Origin: Cololabis saira
Taxonomy: Eukaryota; Chordata; Actinopteri; Beloniformes; Belonidae
Assembly: GCF_033807715.1 (NCBI RefSeq)
Contig: NC_084591.1
Span: 25,169,090-25,233,089, forward strand
Reading direction: 5' to 3'
DNA length: 64,000 nucleotides
The position numbers were made by a program, and so were the translations under genes. A model generated the notes under the pieces. It worked only from the letters and a program-made list of their open reading frames with translations. It was not told the DNA's origin and did not search any database. Positions 21,365-33,733 of this stretch are shown one piece after another (the first letter of the stretch is position 1; every line of letters begins with the position of its first letter).

Positions 21365-21775
21365 AGGAACCTCCCACCTCCCACCCTGGCTCTGACCTGT
21401 TTGACCTGCTGCCTTCAGGAAGACGCTACAGAGTCATCAGGTCAAAAACTAACAGACTGAAAAACAGCTTTTTCCCCAAATCCATAATCGCCCTGAACAA
21501 TATGTGAATGTCTTCATTACTGCTTTTTACCGTGCAATACTTTTTCCCGGACTATCTGTGCAATATTCCACCACATGCGTAGTTATATGTTATCTGTAGA
21601 TAGGATCTCAGGTCTTCAAATGCACCATAACCTTTTTATATTTTTATATTATTTATATTTCTTATATTTCTTATTGTTTGCACTGTCTTGCACTGGAGAG
21701 GTGATGCTGCTTTTAATCTCACTGTACCCTGTATAATGACAATAAAAGTATTCTATTCTACCTCACTGATGGCAC
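21365..21775 (+). mobile_element. Non-LTR retrotransposon 3' end
   Basis: The frame PGSDLFDLLPSGRRYRVIRS then NRLKNSFFPKSIIALNN is the typical ORF2 C-terminus of a fish LINE. It is followed by a 3' UTR with TGCAATACTTTTT and CTTGCACTGGAGAGG, ending in ACAATAAAAGTATTCTATTC, a short simple tail. The 5' part is missing. I do not name the clade. Confidence 0.6.
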
Positions 21776-22451
21776 GCATTCCAGCACCATGGCCAGCATC
21801 ACGGCTTCTCACAAGAAATATGATGTTCAAATCAATTTAAGTTAAATGTAGTTCGATATGCAGAGCAAAAGGAGACAAGGAGTCGGTGCCCAAAGTTGAA
21901 TTTTTCCACCGCTGGTTGCTGCCAGTCTGTGGTCAGCTCATTGTTCATCCACCCGTTTTTGACGCGACACACAATTAATAAACGCAGGTCCCTAATAAAC
22001 GCCTGTTGATTTGGGCGATTTTAGCAAATAAACGTCCAGGCCTTTATGTGGTGTTGTAAGGTATATTATATGAATTGGAAACTGTTAACCTGTTTGTTTT
22101 CCTAACCATAATCAAGTACATGGCTAAATCATGACTAAGCAGGAGTACAATTATATGATTTGTTTAAGAACTCTAGATTTAAGATTGAATGGCTAAATTG
22201 AGTCTTAAATAGTGGCATTTAAAGATGCATTCAGCAAATTTGCAATTATTAAAGGAGCTGAAATCAGCCAAGAGAAACACATGCATCATTTATTGTTTTT
22301 TTCTTTATCCATCCTTAACTTTAACTCTGCTCTGTTCTCTTTTGTGCTCAACTTGTCAGCTGCCAAGAGAAGCCAATAACTGGCCTGACCGCACTTGTTC
22401 AATAAACGGTACAAATACAGCAAAGCGCGTATACGACCCGGGTGTCACACG
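21776..22451. other. Non-coding stretch, no gene recognised
   Basis: No supported gene or repeat terminus is visible. Confidence 0.4.
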
Positions 22452-24285
22452 CTGCAGTATGGAGCTAGAACAGTCTCATAATTCACAAATGCACAGGACA
22501 AGTTTTACAAATGCACGGACCGATTTGCAAATACACACACCGTTTCACACGTGCACAGGACAAGTTTTACAAATGCACAGAACGATTTGCAAATACACAC
22601 ACAGTTTCACAAATGCACAGAACAATTCACACGTGCGTAGGACAAGATATACAAATGTATTTTTGATGCACACACAAATATAACCTGATTTACACATGTT
22701 TTTTTGTCTGTGAGCTGCGCTGGATTTGTGTGTGAGTTTTGAGACTCCCTTGACGTGACTCGATGCACAAATAGGTTTTTTTTAACACGGACGGAAGGAT
22801 CTGCAACCAATCAGATTAAAGGGGCGGATACACCTGCTGTTTGAACTGCGTTCACTTAGAAAAGTGATTAATATTTCAAGTTAGTGGAGTAAAGATAAAT
22901 AAACAGTTACAGGAGATAAAATAGAAATAAACAGGATGGAGAGGAGATCACTGCTGCTTTTCTTGTGATCCCGGTAAATAAAACAGCGCGATTGGAGATG
23001 GTTTGTCGGGCTGTTCAACCAGAGCCGTCGGGAGAGCTCTTAGTCCTGCCGATGCAGAAACTGATGATGAGAAACAGTGGAGATTTTTATATATTTGCTC
23101 TGTTTGGTTTCACGAAGTATTACTGTCCCGCTGATTCAGCTCAGAACCAGACAGACAGCAGAGAGCTGCTGCGCTGCCTGACGGGGACGAGCTGCAGCGC
23201 CAGGTGGAGCAGCAGCGTATGTCAGGAGATTAATTTACTGAAATATCTGGAGCAAAGTCGGTATCAGTCTACTGATAACCGAAGAACCTCTGTATCCAGC
23301 TCAGATGTTTGATGATCGGTGGACTAAACCCCGACCAGCATCATCACGGCTGCATCTTCCCATGATGACTCTGCACCGGGAATGTGTTGATCTGCCACCG
23401 CTGTTCTGACACATGTTTGTCTCTGTGTGGTGGCGATGTCACATCATAAATGTGAGGATAACAGCTGCTTGTTTCTGACCTCCACGTCAGACGTGGAGGT
23501 CAGAAACACCAGCTGACTCAGCTGGTGTTTCTGACCGGGACCAGCGCCATCGCGGCCAGAGCCAGAACGCGACTGCAGCAAGATTCACCCCCGTCAGGCT
23601 CGTTCTCCTGAAAGACACCTGTAGTTCAAATACAAAAATATCTCCGCTGTTTCTCATCATCAGTTGCTGCATCGGCAGGACTTGGAGCTCTCCAGTCTCC
23701 CGACGGCTCTGGTTGAACGGCCCGACAAACCATCTCTGATCGCGCTGTTTTCTTTACCGAGATCACAAGAAAATCAGAGCAGTGATCTCCTCTTCATCCT
23801 TTATTTATCTTTTATCTCCTGTTGCTGTCTTTACTCCACCAACTCCAAATATTAATCACTTTTCTATGTGAACGACGCGAACGCAGTTCAAACAGCAGGT
23901 GTATCCGCCCCTTTAATCTGATTGGTTTAGAGTAAATCGTCCCCCACGTAGGTCTGCTCTTATGATTGGCTGGAACAAAGGAAGACATCTGATTGGTTGC
24001 AGATCCTTCCGTGTTAAAAAAAACCTATTTGTGCATCGAGTCACGTCAGGGGAGTCTCAAAACTCACACACAAATCCAGCGCAGCTCACAGACAAAAAAA
24101 CATGTGTAAATCAGGTTATATTTGTGTGTGCATCAAAAATACATTTGTATATCTTGTCCTACGCACGTGTGAATTGTTCTGTGCATTTGTGAAACTGTGT
24201 GTGTATTTGCAAATCGGTCCATGCATTTGTAAAACTTGTCCTGTGCATTTGTGAATTATGAGACTGTTCTAGCTCCATACTGCAG
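22452..24285. mobile_element. 1.83-kb foldback element with long inverted arms
   Basis: The left arm (22452 to about 23110) and the right arm (about 23618 to 24285) are inverted copies of each other over roughly 650 bp. They start at CTGCAGTATGGAGCTAG and its reverse, and run through AATTCACAAATGCACAGGAC, CACATGTTTTTTTGTCTG, GGGGCGGATACACC and GAGATGGTTTGTCGGGC. CTGCAG at both edges may be a target duplication or the tip of the arms. The left arm lacks about 70 bp present at 23928-24000, between two CTGATTGG-type repeats. No transposase is encoded. Confidence 0.8.
23471..23536. repeat. Two overlapping perfect palindromes
   Basis: Positions 23471-23507 (37 nt, one-base centre) and 23498-23536 (39 nt, one-base centre) are perfect palindromes sharing the word GGTCAGAAAC. 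They lie near the middle of the foldback. Confidence 0.9.
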
Positions 24286-24605
24286 ACCCTCTCTTTACAT
24301 CACTCCACAGTCCTGTCACTCTTAAGCTGTTACGATGGCTTCATTACTCACCCCTTTTTCAATTTACCATCCCCCTGCTGGGCTATACCGTAATCCATCT
24401 GTTGTCATTTTCATTTTACCTCCATCCTCCCGTCCTCTGTTTTTCCGTTTAGAAGCCATGATTTTTTCTCTCTCACTGTTAGCCTTTTCGGTCAAAGGTG
24501 TGCGTTCCTGCGGCTTTGATGAGAATGTGAAGGAAAATGGGAACTTTTGTGATGTAGATATTTCTAAATTGATTTCTTCATTCATGCATTTTGTTTATTT
24601 ATTTG

Positions 24606-24790
24606 TTTTTTTGTGCTCTAGTGGCCCTTTATTCAAAGTGTACAGACAGGAAGGGGGTAGAGAAAGAATGGCGATGACATGCAGCAAAGGTGCACAGGCC
24701 GGGATTCGACCTGCGACCGCTGCAGTGGGACTGTAGCCTCAGTATATGAGACGCTGCTTAACCCACTACTAGTTTGAATTTGAGAGAGAG
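24606..24790 (-). mobile_element. tRNA-derived SINE
   Basis: On the minus strand: a box-A-like GTGGGTTAAGCAGCG, a box-B GGTCGAATCCCGG, then CTTTGCTGCATGTCATCG, the body word of a widespread fish SINE. The 5' end is diverged. Confidence 0.65.
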
Positions 24791-27180
24791 AGAAAGAGAG
24801 AGACTATTGTGAATCAATGCCATTATCACTCCTTCATCCGGCAGAGCAGGACTTCATAAAGTTAGCAAATATGCATCTGCAATTGCTCGGGATGAATGAC
24901 CTTGAACTGGTGCTTTGACTCCTTTCTGCTGCTTTGTTGTAAAAACTTATTTTACAGAGATGACCCATCGTCCTTAATTACACTTTTAATGACTCAGCCG
25001 TGTTAATGTTTTTTGCTGCCTCCTGAGCAAAGAAATTAGCAAAAGAGGCGGATGGTGGGGGTAAGGAATTCACCAGGGTATGTGGAGAAGAAGGATGGTG
25101 GGAAAGGTTAGGCAGGGAGCTGTGAGGGAAATCACAGACCGAGGGAGAAAAGTAAGACTAAAAACAAAAATAATGAAATTGTATTGTTTTATCTTCTTGT
25201 TTGATTCTAACGGCTGCTAAAAGACTGTAAAGCTATCTACAATACAAACCTGTATTCTAAAGAAGAAAAGAACAGTTAAGGCAATGACAAGGACAAAAAA
25301 ACACAGAAAAGGAAATGACGACAGCTGACTCCGGTAATGGAGAAAAAAAACAGAAAAGGAAAAGATGACAAGTGAGATGAAACGAGAAATCTGAAGTTGA
25401 ACCAAGTGTATTCTCCGAAGACAAGACGTCAGTAGAAGAAGAGAAATGTTTTCCCCATGGAACTCTGGCAACTCAGAGAGATGATAGGAAGCAAAAGCAT
25501 GACAATCTTGAAGTCTTTTGTGGGATCATTTTCACCTCAATTAAACCCTGGAATGTCTATCTCAATGTTTGAATGCAAAGGGACATTCAACATATCTCCT
25601 CTAAAACAGCCCATTCTGATTTGTTTGGGGAAACCTGGAAGTAGTTAGTCCTCGCTAGAACCTGAGGTGGTTAAATTAGAAAATCCATTTGTATCAGTGG
25701 ACACAGAGAAGGTGCAGAGAGCTGTTTGTTTCATTGCTTTTTCTTGTTTTCAGTAGATTCATTGGTTACCTGTTACCTGTTACTAGATCTAACCCTCACA
25801 ATGAGCCATATCATCACCCCCTTGATGAACTTATCACCGCCAGGTGGGAAGATCTCTATAAAAGTAGATGTTTATGTACTTTACTGTTTAGGAGCCTTCA
25901 ATGTCAAGAAAACGGGCTATACGGTGTGGTCATGAGTTTATCAGACTGGATTTGGACGCCCAAGAGGATCTTTTACTCTTTTATTCTCCACCACTCTAGG
26001 AGGTAGGTCCCACCTTGATTTTGGGACTTCCAGCCTATACTCAGATGTCCCTGTACCTGATTAATGAGCATGTGTGTGGATGTCTTGGACTTTTTCTTTC
26101 CATTCAGCAGGACATTCAGGATCTACCTCTGTCTTTTTTTTAGCTATTTGACTCTGACTGACTTCCTTGCTGTTTCTGCAGTTTCCTTCCGTATCCTGTC
26201 GAGGTGGATCAGTAATTTAATGCCTCACTTGTTGACATGTCATCCATGTAAAAGGGGATGGCTAATGATTGTTCCACTTTAAAACTGATATCCATAGCGA
26301 CACTTTCCAATGATGTGGCTGAGATCATGATGGCTGAGATCGGGGGATCTCATTCTAAAAAAAAAAAAAAGGAAAAGGCAGAAGAGCAAAGGTTTAACCA
26401 TTTTGCTATTCCTTCTCACAACACATCTCCATCTCTAATAGACAGTACAGTGCCTGGCAAAAAAATAAATTGGACAACGAAAATGTCAAATAGACACATT
26501 GAAACAATTTACTTGGTTGACAAACTGAAATGTCAGGAGAAGACGGTGCGCCCACTGCACTGTTGACGAGGCATACGCCAGAACTGAAAACAATTTTCCA
26601 TCTGATTCTTAAACTTTAACAATAAGAGATTGTGACATTGCAAAATGATTTCATTACATTGTTCAATTGGATTAAATTGAAATCATCATGGACTCCACTG
26701 CAGAAAATATTGGGGAACAGACACTGCCTTAGCACTTTATCCATCTTTTTGTCCATTTTCTCACCTGCTCCTTTTCTTTCTCTGCCTGTCTGTCACCAAC
26801 TTTCAGTAACTGTGGAAAACAGAATTTAACGTCTGAGTATCTTAATAGAGTTATCAAATGTTTCTAAATTAACATTTGCTTGTTGTGGGAATGCAGTCAT
26901 GACGTTGAGCTCTCTATCCAATCTGAACTTGCTTGCATACTTAAAAAAAATATAAAAGAGAAAAATAAATAAAATCCAGTGGAGCTTAACACTCATGGAA
27001 AAGAGATTTTGTTCTTAGAATATTAAATGGTTTAATGCCACATGAATTTCTGAGACCTTATTTCCAACCCCATTTAAAAAAAAAAAAGTTTCATGCAATG
27101 AAAAATATTAAAATGAATAAATAAAATGACTACATATTACAAACACACATTACATGGAAACTGTTAAAGACAGGGAGTTT
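24791..27180. other. Non-coding stretch, no gene recognised
   Basis: A short GA run lies at 24782-24805. A TACAGTGCCTGGCAAAA word at about 26446 resembles a Tc1/mariner inverted-repeat tip, but no partner end was found. No supported exon is seen. Confidence 0.4.
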
Positions 27181-27184
27181 TTAA

Positions 27185-28347
27185 AGGGAACCCTGCATAT
27201 TAAGACATGTAGGTCTTAAAAGATAAATGTTGGTATCAATTATAACAATGTGATATAAAAAACCTTGTTGATGTCTTCGTTTTTATAAAATTTGAAAATA
27301 TAATTTAACATGTAGGTCGCCATTGTTTTTTACGTTCTGGGTAGTACGTCACACGGTGGCACCTGCTAACCCCCGTCCACTGTTCTGACACCCAGAAACA
27401 GATGAAAACACAGCTAAACAGGTGACGGCGCACCAGAAACACAGATGAAAACACAGCTGAACATTAAGGTGACGGCGCACCTACAAAAAAGTAAAATAAA
27501 ATTAAAAAAAAGTGCAGCCCCATACAGCATGAACTATAAAAACACCATAAAACTCAGATAGACTAACAGACCACACGTTTCAACTAGCAGATAACCGATG
27601 CTACAATAAAAACCCCAGCCAGATCTGGCGTCATTAAATTAAATAAAGATGTTCTTGCCTATTTGAAGCGAAGTCTGCGCCTCCCGTTTCGTCAAAGTCC
27701 CGGGCCAGTCCCCTCAGCGTCGGGTCTGTCATCACCCAGCACCGAGGCCGGTTTTAGGGGGGAGAGGGGGGGGCTATGCCCACTCAAACGTGCATATTGC
27801 CCACCGGCGTCTCCATCCCGGCGGCTGCAGCGAGAGCGGAGAGCGCAGAGCGGAGAGCGGGTGGCGGAGCGCTGCGGGCTGTAGAGCCCCGGCTACGCAG
27901 GCTACGGCGTAGCCTACGCCGTCTACGCCGTAGGCTACGCCGTCTACGCAGGAGCCTAATGCACTGGTAAGATGCGCACAACATTGGTCATTTTTGCAGA
28001 TCTTCCGTGCATCACAGAACTTTGATCCAGTTTGCCTGAACCGAGACGTCTTATGGGCTCCCTCGTCAGCCTCCACGGCCGGGAGAGAGCTGCTCAACTA
28101 TGTTTTAGATACCTGTCCCAGTTAAACTAATGGGGCTTATCTTCCCAGAGCCACCGTCGTACGTCATCGCCCCCAGAATACATTGCGCAGGTAAAACATG
28201 GCGCCTCCCGCAGGTCAAAATATGTAATAAACATTGTAGATTTTTAAAGCAATTAGATTATTTTATGTGTTTCTAACAACATATTTTAGTATAAGAGAAC
28301 AATTGTGGCTAATTAGGGACTACATGTCTTAATATGCAGGGTTCCCT
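27185..28347. mobile_element. TTAA-target DNA transposon, second family
   Basis: Inverted ends AGGGAACCCTGCATATTAAG (27185) and its reverse (up to 28347) are flanked by TTAA at 27181-27184 and 28348-28351. The termini continue to match over about 30 bp (GACATGTAG). The interior has two near-identical CACAGCTRAACA / GGTGACGGCGCACC segments (27400-27480) and a GC-rich palindromic block at 27880-27960 with repeated TACGCCGT. No transposase is visible. This is a different family from the element at 10557. Confidence 0.75.
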
Positions 28348-28574
28348 TTAATATCAGTGTATAATAAACAGATCATATGTGCCACACATATGTCAGGCAT
28401 TAAAGGGTTAAGGATGGGGGTAAGCATTCATGGGATATCATTTCCCTTGATATTTCTTATTTTTTCTTTACATTTTATATCATGCTCTTCATTTATGTTT
28501 TAATGTCTTTGTGAAGCAATTTGAATCACTTCGTTGTTGAATTGTGCTATAGAAACAAACTATATTAGGTTGAT

Positions 28575-28775
28575 TGATGATTCTAAATTGCCCGTAGGTG
28601 TGTGTGAGTGAGTGAGTGTGTGGTTGTCTGTTTATGTGGCCCTGCGATGGACCGCTGACCTGTCCAGGGTGGACCCCTGCCTTTCGCTTGTAATGAGCTG
28701 GATAGGCTCCTGCAGACCACTCTGACCCCGTAGGATAAAGCTGGTATAGAAAATGGATGGATGGATTTCTCGTGA
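28575..28775 (+). mobile_element. SINE 3' part with ATGG tail
   Basis: ATTCTAAATTGCCCGTAGG, CCCTGCGATGGACCGCTGAC, TGTCCAGGGTGGACCCCTGC and GAAAATGGATGGATGGA are the ordered words of the 3' half of the teleost SINE whose head appears at 39690. Confidence 0.8.
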
Positions 28776-28869
28776 TACATGTTAACTTTTTATAGAACCA
28801 GTGTTCTCCCAAGAAAGCACCTGACATATTGTATCATGTAATTGCATGATGCAATTGGAGGACCAGCCC

Positions 28870-29055
28870 AGAGCCCCAATTGTGATAGAAAGGTTGATAG
28901 ATGAGGTCAGACGGGAGTCTTCATGGACTTTGATGTTTACGGATGACATTGTGATCAGTAGTGAGAGTAGGGAGCAGGTGGAACAAAACCTGGAGAGGTA
29001 GAGATATACACAAGAGAGAAGTCGAATGAAGGTCAGTTACATACAGTATAAGAAG
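28870..29055 (+). mobile_element. RTE-type LINE fragment
   Basis: The + strand frame reads RLIDEVRRESSW, then TLMFTDDIVISSESREQVEQ, the RT catalytic-motif region of RTE-type fish LINEs (F-x-DD-IV). Stops follow directly. A second decayed copy is at 47430. Confidence 0.6.
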
Positions 29056-29059
29056 ATGA

Positions 29060-30790
29060 CCAAATCAACGTGAAGCAAGGAAAGGCTAGTTTATTTGTAT
29101 AACACATTTCATGTACAAGACAAAGTGCTTTACATAAAAACATTTAAAAATTGCATTAAAAAGTAAGAAAGTTTAAAAGCAGAAATTAAAGACAGACGGA
29201 CAGATGGACATAAGTTCAAAGAAAAAGAAAATGAATGAGATGCAAGAAATAAAGATTGTAGGACATTATGGTGGATTACTGAAATGCAGCAGTAAATAAA
29301 ACGGTTTTCAAACATGACTTAAAGCAACTGAGAGTTTCAGCAGCCCTGATGCATTCTGGGAGTTTGTTCCACAGATGAGAAGCATAAAAGCTGAACGCTG
29401 TCTCACCGTGTTTGGTTTTAACTCTGGGTACAGAAAGTGGGCGTGATCCTGACGACCTGAGGGTTCTGGTTGGTTCATCATGGACCAGGAGATCAGAGAT
29501 GCATTTTGGCCCGAGATCATTCAGAGATTTATAAACCAACAACAGGATTTTAAAATATATCTGACAGACAGGACACCAGAGTATAGATATAAGAACTGGA
29601 GCTCTATGGTCCACTTTCGTGGTCTCAGTGAGTACTCGGGCAGCTGCGTTCTGAACTAACTGCAGCTGTTTGATGGATCTTTTAGAGCAGGGGTCGGCAA
29701 CCCGCGGCTCTAGAGCCGCATGCGGCTCTTTAGCGCCGCCCTAGTGGCTCCTGGAGCTTTTTCAAAAATGTTTGACCTTTTTTTTCCTTTTTTTCTTCTT
29801 CTTTTTTCTTTTTTTCTTCTTTTTCTCTTTTTTTTCTTCTTTTTTTCCTTTTTCCTTTTTCCTTTTCCTCTTTAATCTCGACATTTCAACTTTTTTCTCA
29901 ACATTTCGACTTTTCTCGACATTCCGACTTTTTTTTCTCGAAATTTCCACTTTTTTCCTCAACATTTCGACTTTTTTCTCGAGATTGTACTTCAACATTA
30001 ATCTCGACATTTCGACTTTTTTCCTCGACATTTCGACTTTATTTCTCGAAATATGGACTTTTTTCTCAACATTTCCACTTTTTTCTCGAGATTGTACTTC
30101 AACATTAATCTCGACATTTCGACTTTTTTCTCGACATTTCTCCTTTCACCATTTGCCTTCATTCTAAGGCTTATACAAGACTTTTCATGTTTTGCGGCTC
30201 CAGACATATTTGTTTTTTGTGTTTTTAGTCCAATATGGCTCTTTCAACATTTTGGGTTGCCGACCCCTGTTTTAGAGAGACCCGTGAGAACAGCGTTACA
30301 GCAGTCCAGTCTACTGAATAAAAGCATTGACAAGTTTTTCTAAGTCCCGCTGAGACATCAGTCCTTTACTCCTTGATATGCTCTTTAGGTGATAATGGGC
30401 TGACTTCACTACTGTCTTAATGTGGTTGTTAAAATTCAGGTCTGAGTCCAGAGCCACTCCCAGATTTCTGGCTTGGCTTTACTGCTTGAAGCTGAGTGCT
30501 GACATTTAATCTTTCTTCCTTGCTCCAAACACTATTATTTGTGTTTTGTCTTCATTTAACTGAAGATTATTCTGGCACATCCATTCTTTAATTTGATCAA
30601 TACATTTGATCAATGTTTGAATTGGATTATAGTCTCCTAGCAAGATAGTTATATTGATTTTGTGTCATCTGCGTCATTATGGTAAAACATTTTGTTCTTT
30701 TTCATAATTTGAGTGAGTGGGAGCATATAGATGTTAAACAACAGATGCTCCAGAACTGAACTTTGAGGAACTCCACATTTTTGTTTAAGA
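29060..30790 (-). mobile_element. L2-type LINE fragment, split by a hAT element
   Basis: Minus-strand RT pieces in order: a decayed catalytic box (YHNDADDTQ), LQLNEDKTQIIVFG, NLGVALDSDLNFNNHIK, QLQLVQNAAARVLT, FKILLLVYKSLNDLGPK, SVPRVKTKHGETAFSFYA and LWNKLPECIRAAETL. The 3' UTR with AAGCACTTTG-type words lies at 29060-29270. Frameshifts and stops make it inactive. The hAT at 29688-30269 interrupts it between AAARV-side codons and the upstream KGLMSQ side. Confidence 0.8.
29688..30269. mobile_element. hAT-type MITE with perfect 8-bp target duplication
   Basis: The ends CAGGGGTCGGCAACCCG and GGGTTGCCGACCCCTG are inverted repeats, and TTTTAGAG flanks both sides (29680-29687 and 30270-30277). 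The interior is pyrimidine-rich with an irregular CTCGACATTTCGACTTTTTT-type tandem array. No transposase. Confidence 0.93.
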
Positions 30791-31018
30791 TGCTAAAAAC
30801 AATTTGGCAAGTGATGAGGTTTAATAGGTGTAAAAATACACATCAGAGAAACATACAGGGTCTCATTCTTAAATAAGATAGAGTGTATAAATTAGTAAAA
30901 GGATGCTGGTGGTGGAGCTGCCAAGCAGGAGAAAAGAAGGAATACCAAAAAGGAGATTCCTGGATGTATCTTCCATTTTCAGTGTGAATTCCATGTTGTA
31001 AGAAAAGAGAGATTAGGG

Positions 31019-31574
31019 CAGGGGTATTCAACTAGATTCGGCCGGGGGCCACATCTGCAAAAGGACTGTATGGAGAGGGCCGCACAATTTGAAAATTTGG
31101 GGGTTTTCAAAATGTATTTTGCACTCAAAGACGAAGACTTATGTAAATATAATACATTTGTATTGTACATTTGAGTATATCTAGTTTACATATGAATTAT
31201 ATATTAATTGTCTCCAGATTTAGTAATTGTGAATGTTAAATATAATATTCAGATAAAGAAATATTATTTTGAATGCAAGTTCATTTTGAAACCATGCATT
31301 GTGCAAACTTAATGAAATTGATATTGACCTACTTTTAATAAAACACGCCATTATGACAAAGCACCACTTTCCACCAAGATTTCCTTATTTGAATATTATA
31401 TTAAGCATTGAGCACAACCATTTTAGTCCATAGTAGCCAGTTATAAAAATATTATAAAAAAAAAAAAAAAAAAAATTTCAACAAACACCCCCTTTTTTTA
31501 AATATGACCAGGGGCCACATAAAAGCTCCTGGCGGGCCGCATGTGGCCCGCGGGCCGCCAATTGAATATCCCTG
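31019..31574. mobile_element. hAT-type MITE with perfect 8-bp target duplication
   Basis: The ends CAGGGGTATTCAACTAG and CCAATTGAATATCCCTG are inverted repeats. The next-inner words GGCCGGGGGCCACAT and ATGTGGCCCGCGGGCC are also partly inverted. GATTAGGG flanks both sides (31011-31018 and 31575-31582). The interior is AT-rich and non-coding. Confidence 0.92.
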
Positions 31575-31744
31575 GATTAGGGGGTATACAAAAATTGACC
31601 ATGTCCAATTCTTTGTTCCACATGTGAAAATTGGCTATTAAAATAACTGGTTTTGCATCTATAAGTTTGACCAAATTAGTAGAAGCATTTAAAAGAAAGA
31701 ATTAGTTTGACACCAGTTGCAATTTCTTACCAAATAGATGCTAA

Positions 31745-31852
31745 TTTGTTCGACCTACCCAAGGTGTACCCCTGTCCTTTTGCCCAAAGAGCACTGGGAT
31801 CGGCTCCAGCAGACCCCCGTGAACCTGAATCGCAATAAGTGGGTATAGATTA
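31745..31852 (+). mobile_element. SINE 3' tail fragment
   Basis: CCAAGGTGTACCCCTGTCC, GGGATCGGCTCCAGCAGACC and AATAAGTGGGTATAGAT match the 3' end words of the same teleost SINE as at 28575. Confidence 0.65.
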
Positions 31853-32753
<901 letters not shown>

Positions 32754-33179
32754 AGTTCCACCGTTAGCTGAGACAAAAAACAGTTGGAAGTCAAAACAGA
32801 TCACAAGAAGGAAACAAGCACAATACAAGAGTTTCCTTTCTTTACTATGATGCTTTCTGTAAGGTTACGGGGAATTCCCTCTGATGTCTGATGGATGAAG
32901 AAAAATAAAGAAAGAAAAATTCTCGTCTGAAAGAAATTCTTGTTTCTATCAGAAATGCCAAAAATCAGTTACTTGTTTTATTATTTATGCTGAATCAAAC
33001 CAGACACTAGTTTTGGTAGATCAGTAAATTTTGATTTTTGTTTTAAGTGAGTTTGTTTTAAATTTAGAAAGTCAAATTTACTTGACTGACTGTTTTTTAG
33101 GTTGCTTTATGTTGCTTTAGGGAGTCTCTACCACTTGGTCATGTTAAGTAGATGGTGTATTCCCGGTCTATGTTAGTTA

Positions 33180-33733
33180 AGGCTCGTTTCCACTGAGTTT
33201 GGTGCGGTCCGGTACAGTTAGTTAAGGTTTCCAGTCATTTTAGGTGAGCGTTTCCACTGCAAGTGGGACCCCCACGGCCCAAATGCCTAGCGTGACGTCA
33301 TAGTAGTGCGACGGCAACAAAAGCAAAGCTACCATAGAGATGCTACCAACAGCAACAATGGAGGTCATGCAACAGCTAGTTTTTGTTATGCTTGGCTTTT
33401 GGTACTTCGTATGTGCAATCCATGCTACGTTGCTTGAGAGAAGATTGTGGGCGACGAAGAGTGTTTACAAGCGCTCATGCTGGTTTCGCGCTTGCTTTTG
33501 TTGTGGATAGTGACGTTTTCTGTCCGCTATTCAACAGATTGTAGTGTGATACCAATTGCTCCGCCCTCACCGTACCCTGCCATTGGTGGGGGTTAGTCCT
33601 ACACCCCTGTATTTATGTGTAAGCCTGATAAACTATGCTTGAATGTAGCCTAAACACAGCCTAAAGTGGTTTTCAAACTTACTGTGCAAATTGTCTGACT
33701 GACCGTACCGAACCACTCAGTGGAAACGGGGCT
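33180..33733 (+). mobile_element. PIF/Harbinger-like MITE
   Basis: Ends AGGCTCGTTTCCACTGAG and CTCAGTGGAAACGGGGCT are inverted repeats, flanked by TTA at 33177-33179 and 33734-33736, the usual PIF/Harbinger 3-bp target duplication. A short frame from an ATG near 33358 (MEVMQQLVFVMLG..., about 45 residues) ends at a stop and could be a remnant of the element's protein. It sits about 680 bp upstream of the slc66a2-like exon. Confidence 0.75.

Noticed and set aside
26446..26570. Tc1/mariner element starting at TACAGTGCCTGGCAAAA
   Set aside because: No matching inverted end or transposase frame was found nearby.
29762..30167. 131-residue plus-strand frame and minus-strand Lys-rich frame
   Set aside because: Translations of the hAT element's pyrimidine-rich tandem array.
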